From positions 1-64,000 of the forward strand of contig JAJEAU010000016.1 of NCBI GenBank assembly GCA_022824185.1: a stretch of 64,000 nucleotides of DNA, written 5' to 3'. Position 1 is the stretch's first letter, and the number at the start of each line of letters is the position of its first letter. The position numbers were made by a program, and so were the translations under genes. Shown here piece by piece: positions 8,555 through 16,735 of this stretch. The notes under the pieces are model-generated. The model did no database searches and had not been told where the DNA came from. It saw nothing but the letters and a program-made list of their open reading frames with translations. Source of the stretch: Dehalococcoidia bacterium (GTDB taxonomy: Bacteria; Chloroflexota; Dehalococcoidia; Lucifugimonadales; Lucifugimonadaceae).

Positions 8555-10240
8555 TCAGGTCGGCAGGAGGCCGTCCTGCGGCGTTGCCCACGGCAGTTTG
8601 GTTGTGAATGTGAATTGGGGAGCACGCGGCATTTTTAGGTCGTGGACGGGGACATCGATGAGGACCGGGGCGTTTAACTCCAGTGCTTTAGGGATGAGCG
8701 TGGCGAGATCATTGGGGTGAGAGGCGCGAAGTCCGATTGCGTTGAAGGATTTGGCGAAGTCGATGAAATCGGGGTTGTGCAGGTCGGTTTCGTAGGTGCC
8801 GTCGAAGACCTCGGCCAAGTCTCGGTCAACGTTTCCATACGAGTCGTTGTTGAATATGACGGTTACGACGTTGATGCCGTATCTGACTGCGGTGGCGAGT
8901 TCGGAGGCGTTGAACATGAAGCCGCCGTCGCCGGTCATGCAGATGACTGGTCGGTCGGGTTGGGCAATCTTGGCTCCCAGCGCGGTGGGGAAAGAGGAGC
9001 CGAGGTTGAAGGCGTATCCTGAGTCGAAGTAGGTCTTGGGTTGATTGACTTTATAGTGGGTTCTGGCGTACCAACCGAACTGGGTGACGTCCCATGAGAT
9101 GAAGGTGTTTTCAGGGATTGCAGCTTGGATGTTCTCGAGGATTTCGTATGGTGGATCGTCTAGCCGTTGATCGTAGTGAGAAATGAGGTTTCGAGCGGCG
9201 GTGACGGCTGCTGCAGGAGATGGTCGGTTTCCGGCTCCGGCTTCGACCAGATATGGGATCAGAGCTTCGATGGTGGCCTTCGCGTCGCCGTGCAATGGCA
9301 CCGTGTTGGACTGAATGCGGGTTAGGTCGCGGTCGTCGATATTGATGTTTATTAGCGTCGACGCTTCGCCAGCCGGGTTGCCAAGTGAGAAGCGTGCGCC
9401 GATGCCTATGACTACGTCAGCGGACTGCATGACCTCGAAGAGTTGGTTCATCGAAGGTTGCTCAGCCATGGGACTGAAGCATGATCCGTATGAGAGAGGA
9501 TGGTTGTCCGGTATGGTTCCCTTGCCGCTGTTGGAAGTTACGACGGGGATGTTTGTCGCCTCGGCCAGATTGACGAGAGCCTTTTCGGCATCGGCAATCG
9601 CTACGCCTCCTCCGGCGTAGATGAGCGGCAGGCGGGCATTTGTGATGATGTCGGCCGCTTCGCGTAGCTGCTCTGGGCTCGGCACGATGCGTGAGATGCG
9701 GGCTGGTTGACGCAGGACCACTTCTTCGCGTTCGACTCCGGTTTCGGGCGGCATTTCAATCAGGACGGGGCGAGGTCGGCCTGTCCGCATCTGCCTGAAA
9801 GCTTCAAATACAGCGTCAGGGACGTCTCTGGGTCTCGTGACTCTCGTGCGCCACTTGGTTACGGGATTGAGCACACTGGCTTGATCGAAGACTTCGTGGA
9901 TGCTTCCGATGTCTTTGTCGATCAAGGCGCGTGGGATTTGGCCCGCGACGAGCAGCACGGGTGAGTTGCGGGCGAATGCGTTTGCGACACCGGATGCGGC
10001 GTTGTAGAGACCGACGCCGGGGACGACTAGTGCGACGCCTGGCTTGCCGGATGCCCGGGCGTAGCCGTCGGCCATGTACGTGGTGGCCTGTTCGTGGCGC
10101 GTCGTGACCATTCGAATGCTTGGCTCGTCGCGCAGTGCAGCAACGATGCCGTAGATCTGGATGCCGGGGATTCCGAACACCACTTCCACGCCCTCGTTGA
10201 CGAGGGATTTGACGAGGGCTTCACCGCCGCTGATCTTCAT
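8555..10240 (-). CDS. Thiamine-diphosphate-dependent enzyme, acetolactate synthase/decarboxylase-like
   Basis: A 561-aa cytoplasmic enzyme with the three-domain plan of the ThDP decarboxylase/acetolactate synthase family. The N-terminal domain has VTTRHEQATTYMADGYAR, which carries the catalytic Glu. A middle Rossmann-like domain covers roughly 190-330. The C-terminal domain has GDGGFMFNASELATAV and a downstream NNDSYGN, the GDG-NN ThDP/Mg motif. Length is normal. It faces the catabolic run starting at 10430 across a 189-bp gap, so it probably acts on a 2-oxo acid or acyl-CoA in the same pathway. Lack of a regulatory subunit nearby argues against biosynthetic IlvB. Exact substrate unknown. Confidence 0.85.
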   Translation of the reverse strand: MKISGGEALVKSLVNEGVEVVFGIPGIQIYGIVAALRDEPSIRMVTTRHEQATTYMADGYARASGKPGVALVVPGVGLYNAASGVANAFARNSPVLLVAGQIPRALIDKDIGSIHEVFDQASVLNPVTKWRTRVTRPRDVPDAVFEAFRQMRTGRPRPVLIEMPPETGVEREEVVLRQPARISRIVPSPEQLREAADIITNARLPLIYAGGGVAIADAEKALVNLAEATNIPVVTSNSGKGTIPDNHPLSYGSCFSPMAEQPSMNQLFEVMQSADVVIGIGARFSLGNPAGEASTLININIDDRDLTRIQSNTVPLHGDAKATIEALIPYLVEAGAGNRPSPAAAVTAARNLISHYDQRLDDPPYEILENIQAAIPENTFISWDVTQFGWYARTHYKVNQPKTYFDSGYAFNLGSSFPTALGAKIAQPDRPVICMTGDGGFMFNASELATAVRYGINVVTVIFNNDSYGNVDRDLAEVFDGTYETDLHNPDFIDFAKSFNAIGLRASHPNDLATLIPKALELNAPVLIDVPVHDLKMPRAPQFTFTTKLPWATPQDGLLPT

Positions 10241-10429
10241 TTTCTGCCCATTCCTTACCGACTAATCTAATGGCATTTAGACGGCATTTAGATTGCGTTT
10301 AGCATTTTATCGGGAGTCGATCAGATCGAGTCGTGGGACCGGTCGAGTATTTTGGATATAGTCATCATTGGCGAAGGGTTAGGTTGCCTTCCGCTGCTTC
10401 CAGTGAGATTGAACCGAGGAGATTGGATT

Positions 10430-10753
10430 ATGAAGCGAGTTGGGTTCTTGATGAAGATCAAGCCAGAGGTGATGGAGGAGTATACGCATCACCACGCGAA
10501 TGTGTGGCCGGACATGCTGGAGGCTCTGCGCAAACACGGGTGGAGGAACTACAGCATCTTCGCCAAGGATGATGGGACGCTGTTCGGGTATGTAGAGGTG
10601 GATGACACGTTTGAGAAGGCGCTGGATGGGATGGCAGGCGAGGAGGTGAATGATCGGTGGCAGGAGTTCATGGCTCCGTATTTCGAGATTCCGGAAGGGG
10701 CTCGGGCTGATCAGATGATGATTGAGTTGACGCAGGTCTTTTACACGGACTGA
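10430..10753 (+). CDS. L-rhamnose mutarotase family protein
   Basis: A 107-aa protein. MKRVGFLMKIKPEVMEEY, a following HHHANVWPDM and the later NYSIF segment match the RhaM/DUF718 family, small dimeric ferredoxin-like enzymes that interconvert sugar anomers. The His near 22 and the Trp/Asp segment are the family's active-site region. The ATG at 10430 is preceded by GAGGAGA. It heads a plus-strand run with the amidohydrolase 23 bp downstream. No rhamnose isomerase or kinase is near, so the substrate may be another sugar or an acid. Confidence 0.85.
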   Translation: MKRVGFLMKIKPEVMEEYTHHHANVWPDMLEALRKHGWRNYSIFAKDDGTLFGYVEVDDTFEKALDGMAGEEVNDRWQEFMAPYFEIPEGARADQMMIELTQVFYTD

Positions 10754-10776
10754 TTGTCCTGAGATTGGAGATTGAG

Positions 10777-11688
10777 ATGGCTCTGCCGCCGTTCATCGAT
10801 ACGCATCACCACCTTTGGGACTTGGAGAACAACCCGTATCCGTGGTTGACGGAGGGTATCGACCACTTTGTGGGTGACTACTCGATATTCCGCCGTACTT
10901 ATCTGATTTCGCATCTGCATGAAGATGCGGAAGGGTTGCCGCTGGTGAAGTCGGTGCATGTTCAGGCGGAGTGGGATCACGAGGCTGATCCGGTTGGTGA
11001 GACGGCTTGGTTGCAGTCGGTGGCGGATTCAGAGGGTTCGCGTGGGATGCCTCATGCGATTGTCGGGTTTGCTGATTTGTCTCAGCCGGACGCGCCGGAT
11101 TTGGTTGCTCGCCACGCGACACATGCGAATTGGCGCGGGATTCGGCACATGTTGAATTGGGCTGAGGATCCGAAGTGGCAGTTCACGGATCGGAACGATT
11201 TGATGACCAATGCTGATTGGCTGAGGGGATATCGGTCGTTGGCGGAGCATGGCGGGTCGTTTGACCTGCAGGTTTGGCCGTGGCAGTTGAAGGATGCGGC
11301 GGATCTGGCGAATCGGATCCCGGAAGTGCCGATTGTGTTGGATCACACTGGTATGCCGCGGGATTGGGATTGTGCTGGCGTCGAGGTGTGGCGCGATGGA
11401 ATGAGGGCTTTAGCGGACACCGAGAATGTGTCGGTGAAGATATCGGCGCTGGGGATGTTTTCGGGAGAGTTTTCGGCGGATCGAATCAAGCAGTGGGTGT
11501 TGGACACGATCGAGATCTTCGGGGTCGACAAGTGCATGTTTGCTTCGAACTACCCGGTGGATATGCTCTTCAGCTCGTATCGTGCGATCTGGGAGGCGTA
11601 TGACGAGATCACGATGGCGGCGGGATTTTCGGATGGTGACCGTGAGAAGCTGTTCAGAACGAACGCCGAAAGGTACTACCGCGTGTGA
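10777..11688 (+). CDS. Amidohydrolase-2 family metal-dependent hydrolase (COG3618-like)
   Basis: A 303-aa TIM-barrel hydrolase. FIDTHHHLWDL near the N-terminus is the first metal-binding HxH segment. VLDHTGMP and KCMFASNYPVDML carry the later His and Asp positions of the 2-pyrone-4,6-dicarboxylate lactonase/fucono-lactonase group. Such enzymes usually open lactones or hydrolyse carboxyl substrates. The ATG at 10777 follows GGAGATTGAG; a TTG at 10765 is possible but overlaps that site. Its partner, a mutarotase-like gene just upstream, suggests a sugar-acid lactone as substrate. Confidence 0.85.
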   Translation: MALPPFIDTHHHLWDLENNPYPWLTEGIDHFVGDYSIFRRTYLISHLHEDAEGLPLVKSVHVQAEWDHEADPVGETAWLQSVADSEGSRGMPHAIVGFADLSQPDAPDLVARHATHANWRGIRHMLNWAEDPKWQFTDRNDLMTNADWLRGYRSLAEHGGSFDLQVWPWQLKDAADLANRIPEVPIVLDHTGMPRDWDCAGVEVWRDGMRALADTENVSVKISALGMFSGEFSADRIKQWVLDTIEIFGVDKCMFASNYPVDMLFSSYRAIWEAYDEITMAAGFSDGDREKLFRTNAERYYRV

Positions 11689-11774
11689 AATCGGCGACAT
11701 GAATTTCGTAATGTTTAAGGCACTATGGCCTGCGCATTGACTTTGAGGCCTTGTTAACGAGGAGAAAGAAACTG

Positions 11775-12074
11775 ATGACGGTTGCACATCTGCGGACATA
11801 CACGATCAACTCTGGGATGATGGATTCTTGGTTGAAGCTTTTCGATGAGACGCTGGTCGATGTGATGGCGGGATTCGGGATGAAGGCGGAGACGGTCTGG
11901 GTGAATGAAGAGGAGTCGCAGTTCATCTGGATCCGATCTTATGGCGAGTCGATGGATGAGCTTGAGGCCAAAGAGGCGGCGTTCTACGGATCCGAGTGGT
12001 GGGAAGAGAACATGCCGCTAGTGCGAGGTCATCTGGCGCACCGCGACATCAAGTTGATCAAGTCGGTGGACTGA
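11775..12074 (+). CDS. NIPSNAP family protein
   Basis: A 99-aa protein with the dimeric alpha/beta barrel pattern of NIPSNAP: HLRTYTINSGMMDSWLKLF, then an EESQFIWIRSY core strand and a basic C-terminus. These small proteins accompany catabolic gene sets, but their role is not established. The ATG at 11775 has AGGAG upstream. It lies in the plus-strand run between the amidohydrolase and the HsdR_N-like gene, which it overlaps slightly. Confidence 0.8.
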   Translation: MTVAHLRTYTINSGMMDSWLKLFDETLVDVMAGFGMKAETVWVNEEESQFIWIRSYGESMDELEAKEAAFYGSEWWEENMPLVRGHLAHRDIKLIKSVD

Positions 12075-12577
12075 CGTCGCCGACTCTTGCCGGCAAGCTA
12101 ATCGCCGAGGTATCGTCGGCGCGGACCGAGCAGTTCGATCTGCTGGGTACGGATAAGAGCGTTTCGCGGACGTTCTTGGTGTTGGTGGTGCCGGTGTTGA
12201 ATCTGCTGGGCTGGCGGGTGAGCCACCCGGAGTTTTGGTTTATTCCGTCGACGATGGATGATGCTGACGCTCGGATGTTGCATTCGCTGAGGTCGTATGC
12301 GGTTCCTGATCGGACGCTGGCGGTCGTTGAGACGCGGGCGTTAGGGACGGATATCGTCGGTGGGATTGAGTTCCATCTTCAACGATGCATCGATAATGGG
12401 GTTGCGATCTTTGCCATCACCGATGGTCGGTACTGGCATCTGTATCCGATTGTCAGCGGGGTTACACCCGGGGCGCCTGCCGCGGAGTGCGATTTGTTCA
12501 GCAACGACGAGCGCGACGTTTCAGCGATGAGTATGCTGGTTTGTCGGACGTCGGCGTTTCAGGACGTCGTTGATTAG
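12071..12577 (+). CDS. Protein resembling the HsdR N-terminal nuclease fold, catalytic Lys absent
   Basis: About 168 aa. FLVLVVPVLNLLGWRVSHPEF, then AVVETRALGTDI, and FAITDGRYWHLYPI follow the layout of type I restriction HsdR N-terminal domains (a GW start, an E-x-K strand, a (T)NGxxWxLY strand). The E-x-K has become E-T-R and no clear upstream catalytic Asp is seen, so it is probably not an active nuclease. No ATG is available. The frame is open from a GTG at 11996 inside the preceding gene; a CTG at 12071 overlaps its TGA. The start is therefore uncertain. It sits in a catabolic run with no other restriction gene. Confidence 0.5.
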   Translation: MTSPTLAGKLIAEVSSARTEQFDLLGTDKSVSRTFLVLVVPVLNLLGWRVSHPEFWFIPSTMDDADARMLHSLRSYAVPDRTLAVVETRALGTDIVGGIEFHLQRCIDNGVAIFAITDGRYWHLYPIVSGVTPGAPAAECDLFSNDERDVSAMSMLVCRTSAFQDVVD

Positions 12578-12605
12578 ACGGATAGTCCGAAGGGAGATAG
12601 AGACG

Positions 12606-13319
12606 ATGGCGAATCTTTCGAATTGCAAGGCTCTGACGTTTGATTTGTTCGGTACGGTTCTGGATCTGGGCGGTAGTCTGACGCCGTTTATCGCGGCGTT
12701 CATCGCGGGGCGCGGCGAGGAGGATCGAGTAGACGCGTCGGCGTTTTGGGCGGAGTTGCGACATCGTCAGCGGATCGAGCAGTATCAGGATTCGCTGGTG
12801 GAGTTGGGGCACACGGGATATCTGGAGACTGCTCAGAAGGCTTTCGTGTATGTTGCGAGGCTGAATGACCTGGATCCGACAGCCGAGGAGGTTGAGGCGT
12901 TTATGGCGGGTTGGCAGGTGTTGAACCCATTCGAGGACTGTCTACCGGGATTGGATCGGCTGGCGGAGAAGTTTGGTTTGGTGGCGCTTTCGAATGGCAA
13001 TCCTTGGTTCTTGGACCATCTCGTTGAGAATCGGATCGGGTTTGATTTCGATGCGGTGATCTCGGTCGAGGTTGCGGGTGCGTTCAAGCCGCATCCGGGG
13101 GTTTATCGGAGCGCGGCTCGGCTGTTGGACAATGAGCCGGGGGAGTTGATTATGGTGTCGTCGAACTCGTTCGACGTGATGGGTGCGAGGACTTGCGGGT
13201 TGAGGGGGATCTATGTGAATCGGTACGGTTTGCCGTTTGAGGACACCGACAAGCGGTATGAGCCTGATTTGACGGTGGCGGATTTTGGCGAGATGGCTGA
13301 TGCGTTGCTCGGGAAATGA
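12606..13319 (+). CDS. HAD hydrolase, (S)-2-haloacid dehalogenase type
   Basis: A 237-aa cytoplasmic enzyme. LTFDLFGTVLDLGG has the nucleophile Asp13. ALSNGNPWFL is motif II, FKPHPGVYR carries the Lys, and SSNSFDVMGARTCGL closely follows the SSNAxDxxGA signature of L-2-haloacid dehalogenases. These enzymes hydrolyse 2-halo acids through an Asp ester. The ATG at 12606 is preceded by AAGGGAGATAG. The FlK-like thioesterase gene follows after 13 bp. The dehalogenase role is likely but many relatives act on other substrates. Confidence 0.85.
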   Translation: MANLSNCKALTFDLFGTVLDLGGSLTPFIAAFIAGRGEEDRVDASAFWAELRHRQRIEQYQDSLVELGHTGYLETAQKAFVYVARLNDLDPTAEEVEAFMAGWQVLNPFEDCLPGLDRLAEKFGLVALSNGNPWFLDHLVENRIGFDFDAVISVEVAGAFKPHPGVYRSAARLLDNEPGELIMVSSNSFDVMGARTCGLRGIYVNRYGLPFEDTDKRYEPDLTVADFGEMADALLGK

Positions 13320-13332
13320 AAGGTGATGCGTC

Positions 13333-13707
13333 GTGGTTGATCTATCAGAGACAGTACGGCCGGGGCTGAGGCACGAGCGGGAGTGGGTAGTCGAGGATTC
13401 GATGCTCTATTCGCCGGGTGGTGATCCTTCGCGGGCCACGTTGTCGAGTCCGTCGATGATCAACGAGTTGGAGACGACGGCGATGCTGGGGTTGGATCAT
13501 CTGCTGCCGGATGGTGGGTTCACGGTTGGATTTCATGTGGACGTGAAGCATGTCGCTCCTGCGCCGCCGGGTGCGAGGATGCGGACGACGGCGGAGCTCC
13601 TAGAGGTGGATGGGACGCGGTTCCGGTTTCACGTGGAGGCGCATGATTTGCACAGCGGTAAGCTGATCGGGATCGGTACGCACCGGCGTGCGGCGATTTT
13701 TCCGTGA
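13333..13707 (+). CDS. FlK-like hotdog thioesterase
   Basis: A 124-aa hotdog-fold protein. MINELETTAML lines up with the segment of fluoroacetyl-CoA thioesterase FlK that carries its catalytic Glu. FHVDVKHVAPAPPGARM matches the catalytic His region, and GIGTHRRAAIF matches the conserved C-terminal GTHxRA segment. These enzymes hydrolyse toxic acyl-CoA esters. The gene starts with GTG at 13333 and lies 13 bp after the haloacid-dehalogenase-type gene; together they suggest handling of a halogenated acid. The exact acyl group is not visible. Confidence 0.75.
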   Translation: MVDLSETVRPGLRHEREWVVEDSMLYSPGGDPSRATLSSPSMINELETTAMLGLDHLLPDGGFTVGFHVDVKHVAPAPPGARMRTTAELLEVDGTRFRFHVEAHDLHSGKLIGIGTHRRAAIFP

Positions 13708-13720
13708 GGTTTGTCGGTGG

Positions 13721-13780
13721 ATGCCGGCCTGCGCCGGGATGTCGTGAGTAGATCCGATGGATTTCGGCCTGCGCCGGAAT
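13721..13780. repeat. Two palindromic repeat units, 40-nt period
   Basis: Two 20-nt units at 13721-13740 and 13761-13780, sharing CGGCCTGCGCCGG with only a few differences. Each is an imperfect inverted repeat, CCGGC/GCCGG-like. They lie between the convergent FlK-like and M50 genes and could end transcription from both sides, though no T tract follows. They resemble dispersed intergenic palindromes. Confidence 0.7.
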
Positions 13781-13816
13781 GACGGGCGGTGGGCAATGTC
13801 GCCGAGGTATGCGCGG

Positions 13817-14968
13817 TCAGGCTTGGTTGGGGCCGGTCGCGGAGTCGGACGTCCATTGATGGGCGTCAGCTAGGTTGGCCTCGGATACGGTGCCCATGAG
13901 GTAGCCGTTTTCGTAGACGAGGAGGATGTCGATGCCGCGTTTGGCGAGAAGCTCTCTTGCAACCGCTAGGTCGGCGTCGGGTTCGATGGCGAATGTGGAT
14001 ACGTGATGTGCAACGTCTGCGACGGTGAGGCCTGAGCCTTGATTCTGGGTTAGGCCGAGGGTTGTCACGTCTCGCATTGAGATCATGCCGGTGACGCTTC
14101 CGTTGGTGATGACTGGGATCGAGACGTCGGGACGGATGGAAAGTACGTTGCGGACGGCTGCGTCGAGAGGAGTGGAGGCGTTGAGGGCTGTTGGGACGGC
14201 GGACATTATTGATCGGACTGGGATGCCTGTGGATCGTTCACCTTGGCGGTCGCGACTTGCCATTTTGGTTTCGGCGGTGGAAGCCGGGAGGATGAACATT
14301 GCGATGACGATGAGCCAGAGGCCGTTTGAGAGGTCGCGGCTCGTGAGCATCATGTAGACGCCGGCGAGGATCAGACCGATGGCGAGGATCTGCCCTGCCC
14401 GTCCGGCCACGCGGGTGGCGAAGTTGCGGTTTCGGGTGAGGACCCAGACTACGGCTTGGAGGACTCGTCCTCCGTCGAGCGGTATTCCTGGGAGCATGTT
14501 GAAGATTGCGAGGGCGATGTTCTGGAGTCCGATGTAGAAGAGGATGCCTTGGAGCATTGCCGCACCGCCGGTGGCGAAGGGATCTCGGTAGATGAAGTAG
14601 AGAAGCGCAGACACAATGCCAATCGCCAGCGACATTGCCGGTCCGGCGGCGGCGATGAGGAAATCGTGAGATGCCTTGGACCGGAGTTCTCGGATCAGGC
14701 TGACGCCGCCGAAGATCATGAGGGTGATCGATGCGACTGAGTAGCCGAGGCGTTTTGCGGTCAGGGAGTGGGCGAGTTCGTGGGCGAGGACCGATATGAA
14801 CAGGCAGATGGTGATGGTGGCCGCGATTATCCACTCTTGCGTCTCGGTTAAGCGGAGGTTGATGAACGGTAGCCCGCCGGATGCGATGATCATCGTGATG
14901 AGGGCGAATCCGATGAGCCACGACCAGTGGACGCGGATGGGGATGTCGAATAGTTCGCCGATGCGCAT
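13817..14968 (-). CDS. Site-2 protease (M50) with C-terminal CBS domains
   Basis: A 383-aa integral membrane protease. HELAH at 63-67 is the zinc site inside a hydrophobic segment. NMLPGIPLDGGRVLQ supplies the third ligand motif (LDG). About five further hydrophobic stretches lie between 15 and 225. The last 130 residues contain two CBS motifs (IMSAVPTALNAST and a VAHHVSTFAIEPD segment), so the protease is probably gated by a nucleotide or similar ligand. Substrates of this group are often membrane-bound anti-sigma factors; none is visible here. A 181-bp gap separates it from the DUF4160 gene. Confidence 0.9.
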   Translation of the reverse strand: MRIGELFDIPIRVHWSWLIGFALITMIIASGGLPFINLRLTETQEWIIAATITICLFISVLAHELAHSLTAKRLGYSVASITLMIFGGVSLIRELRSKASHDFLIAAAGPAMSLAIGIVSALLYFIYRDPFATGGAAMLQGILFYIGLQNIALAIFNMLPGIPLDGGRVLQAVVWVLTRNRNFATRVAGRAGQILAIGLILAGVYMMLTSRDLSNGLWLIVIAMFILPASTAETKMASRDRQGERSTGIPVRSIMSAVPTALNASTPLDAAVRNVLSIRPDVSIPVITNGSVTGMISMRDVTTLGLTQNQGSGLTVADVAHHVSTFAIEPDADLAVARELLAKRGIDILLVYENGYLMGTVSEANLADAHQWTSDSATGPNQA

Positions 14969-15149
14969 GATGATTAGTGTTTGGGACGAGCGGGAAGATT
15001 AGTGGCGATGCGTTTTCTACGCGGCGCCTTTCTTTAGATACGTTCTTTGAGGGGAATCATATCTGCTTGGTGTTAGGGAACACCCAATCAATTGCGTTGC
15101 GCCGCGTGAGTGCTTGAGGCGTCGATCCCAAACTCACCCAATTTCGGGT

Positions 15150-15404
15150 CTAGGGTTCTATACGGCCGGCGCTTTGGTTGTTGCGGATTCGATCCCAAGC
15201 TTCATGCAACTCGGGGTTGCGTTTGCGGATCCACGCCAACAACTGTCGCCGTTTCCTCGAAGGAAAATGTCCGCGCGTGACCTCGATTGGGTTTAATGAG
15301 ACTCTGACATCGAATTCGGCATATTCAGCGTGGATGTGGGGTGGATCATGATCATTTAAGTGCATCAAAACTGTAATTCCGTCAAACCTGCAAAGTTCAG
15401 GCAT
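15150..15404 (-). CDS. DUF4160 family protein
   Basis: An 84-aa protein. MPELCRFDGITVLMHLNDHDPPHIHAEY is the signature of DUF4160. The HDPPHIHA segment could bind metal. It overlaps the end of the DUF2442 gene by 8 bp on the same strand. The pair DUF2442-DUF4160 recurs in bacterial genomes and is often listed among possible toxin-antitoxin modules, though the function is not settled. Which partner would be toxic is unknown. Confidence 0.85.
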   Translation of the reverse strand: MPELCRFDGITVLMHLNDHDPPHIHAEYAEFDVRVSLNPIEVTRGHFPSRKRRQLLAWIRKRNPELHEAWDRIRNNQSAGRIEP

Positions 15405-15684
15405 GTGTCACCGGTTCAAGAGACTTCAAATCAGCCTCCTCAATAGGAACACCAGTGATTTCGAAATAAAACGGTTCGGGGCATAGGTCTAATTCACCCA
15501 CCCAGATATAGTTGCCCGAGTCAGATATTCGAGCGTCTTCAAAAGACTTTCGGTCGTCCCAAGTCTGGAATACACCACCACGGTCACGCAAAGAAGTCAA
15601 GTCGATTTCGCCTTCAACACCATCTGAAAATTCCACCCAGATGCGGTAACCATCGAGGGCTTTGACTGCTACCGGCTTAATCAT
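15397..15684 (-). CDS. DUF2442 family protein
   Basis: A 95-aa protein with VKALDGYRIWVEFSDGVEGEIDL, the DUF2442 N-terminal pattern in which a strand-turn-strand fold resembles small RNA- or DNA-binding domains. It is the first gene of a two-gene minus-strand unit with DUF4160. The ATG at 15684 is preceded on the coding strand by a purine-rich AAAGGACTT. Codons look less G/T-rich than in neighbouring genes, consistent with a mobile module. Confidence 0.85.
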   Translation of the reverse strand: MIKPVAVKALDGYRIWVEFSDGVEGEIDLTSLRDRGGVFQTWDDRKSFEDARISDSGNYIWVGELDLCPEPFYFEITGVPIEEADLKSLEPVTHA

Positions 15685-15769
15685 TTTTAAGTCCTTTCAG
15701 TGATGAGTTCATTCTACGATAGTCGTTAGTCTGAAGTCTGGGACGCCATCGAGTAATCCATACACGAAC

Positions 15770-16735
15770 ATGCCAGCCATCGAATCCTTCGACACCACGA
15801 TCGCAGCCGCGCGCCGCGCTGGCGTGCGGTTTGATGATGCGCGTGCGCCATCGACTCATCGGATCGAGCATGATGATGGGTTTGAGTTGAACTTCATCGA
15901 CTGGGGCGATGAGACGGGTCAGAAGCCGACGATCATCTTCATCCATGGGTTTCTTCAGCAGGCCCGGACTTGGGATTTCACGTGTTTGGCGCTGCGGTCC
16001 AGGTTTCGGTGCATATCGCTGGATTTGAGGGGGCATGGGGATAGCGGGAGGCCGAAAGGTCCGGACTATACGACGCATTACTATCAGTCTGATCTGCGGC
16101 GGTTGATTGACCACATGACGCGGGAGATGGGGATCGATCGGTTTGGGCTTTGTGGGTTGTCTCTTGGAGGGCATCAGTCTTACATCTACGCTTCAGAGCA
16201 TCCGGAGGTTGTGGATGCGGTCGTGGTTGTGGATGTTGCGCCGGAGACGAATCGGCAGGCTAGTCGGGGGATCAATCGGTATATTTCTGCGCTTCCTAAG
16301 GACGGACCGTTTGAGGATCTAGTCGAAAAGGTAGCTAAGATGAGTCCGATGCGGAACCGCGATGCGGTCAGGGGTTCGTTGTTGCGGGCGACGAGGGTTA
16401 AGAAGGACGGCGGTTGGGAGTGGAAGCATGATCCGCGATTGCTCGAACATCATCGTCCGAGTTACACGTCGGACGAGTATTGGGCCGCGTTGGGGAAGGT
16501 AGTGTCGCCGACGCTGTTTGTGCTGGGCAAGAATTCGAAGTTGGTGACGTCGGACACGGTTCGGCGGATGGTTGAGTTGGTGCCGGGGAGTTCGGCGAGT
16601 TACGTTCCGAACGCTAGCCACCGAGTTCCGGGGGATAATCCAGTTGGGTTTATTCAGGCTGTCAAGCCATTTCTGGAGCGTTACGTGGTCGAGAAGATCG
16701 TAGAAGGTGACAACGTCAACCAAGCGCCGACCTAA
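15770..16735 (+). CDS. Alpha/beta hydrolase
   Basis: A 321-aa enzyme with the alpha/beta hydrolase fold. IIFIHGFLQQARTW is the oxyanion-hole HG segment, SLDLRGHGDSGRP follows, GLSLGGHQSY is the nucleophile elbow with Ser, and NASHRVPGDNP carries the catalytic His. The usual acid strand reads FVLGKNSKLVT, where an Asp would normally be, so the acid may sit elsewhere. It overlaps the first MFS gene by 29 bp, implying cotranscription; the carrier may import the hydrolase's substrate. Confidence 0.85.
   Translation: MPAIESFDTTIAAARRAGVRFDDARAPSTHRIEHDDGFELNFIDWGDETGQKPTIIFIHGFLQQARTWDFTCLALRSRFRCISLDLRGHGDSGRPKGPDYTTHYYQSDLRRLIDHMTREMGIDRFGLCGLSLGGHQSYIYASEHPEVVDAVVVVDVAPETNRQASRGINRYISALPKDGPFEDLVEKVAKMSPMRNRDAVRGSLLRATRVKKDGGWEWKHDPRLLEHHRPSYTSDEYWAALGKVVSPTLFVLGKNSKLVTSDTVRRMVELVPGSSASYVPNASHRVPGDNPVGFIQAVKPFLERYVVEKIVEGDNVNQAPT

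Noticed and set aside
11996-12070. GTG start at 11996 for the HsdR_N-like protein
   Set aside because: Would translate 75 bp inside the NIPSNAP gene with a sequence showing no similarity to the family; the start remains unsettled.
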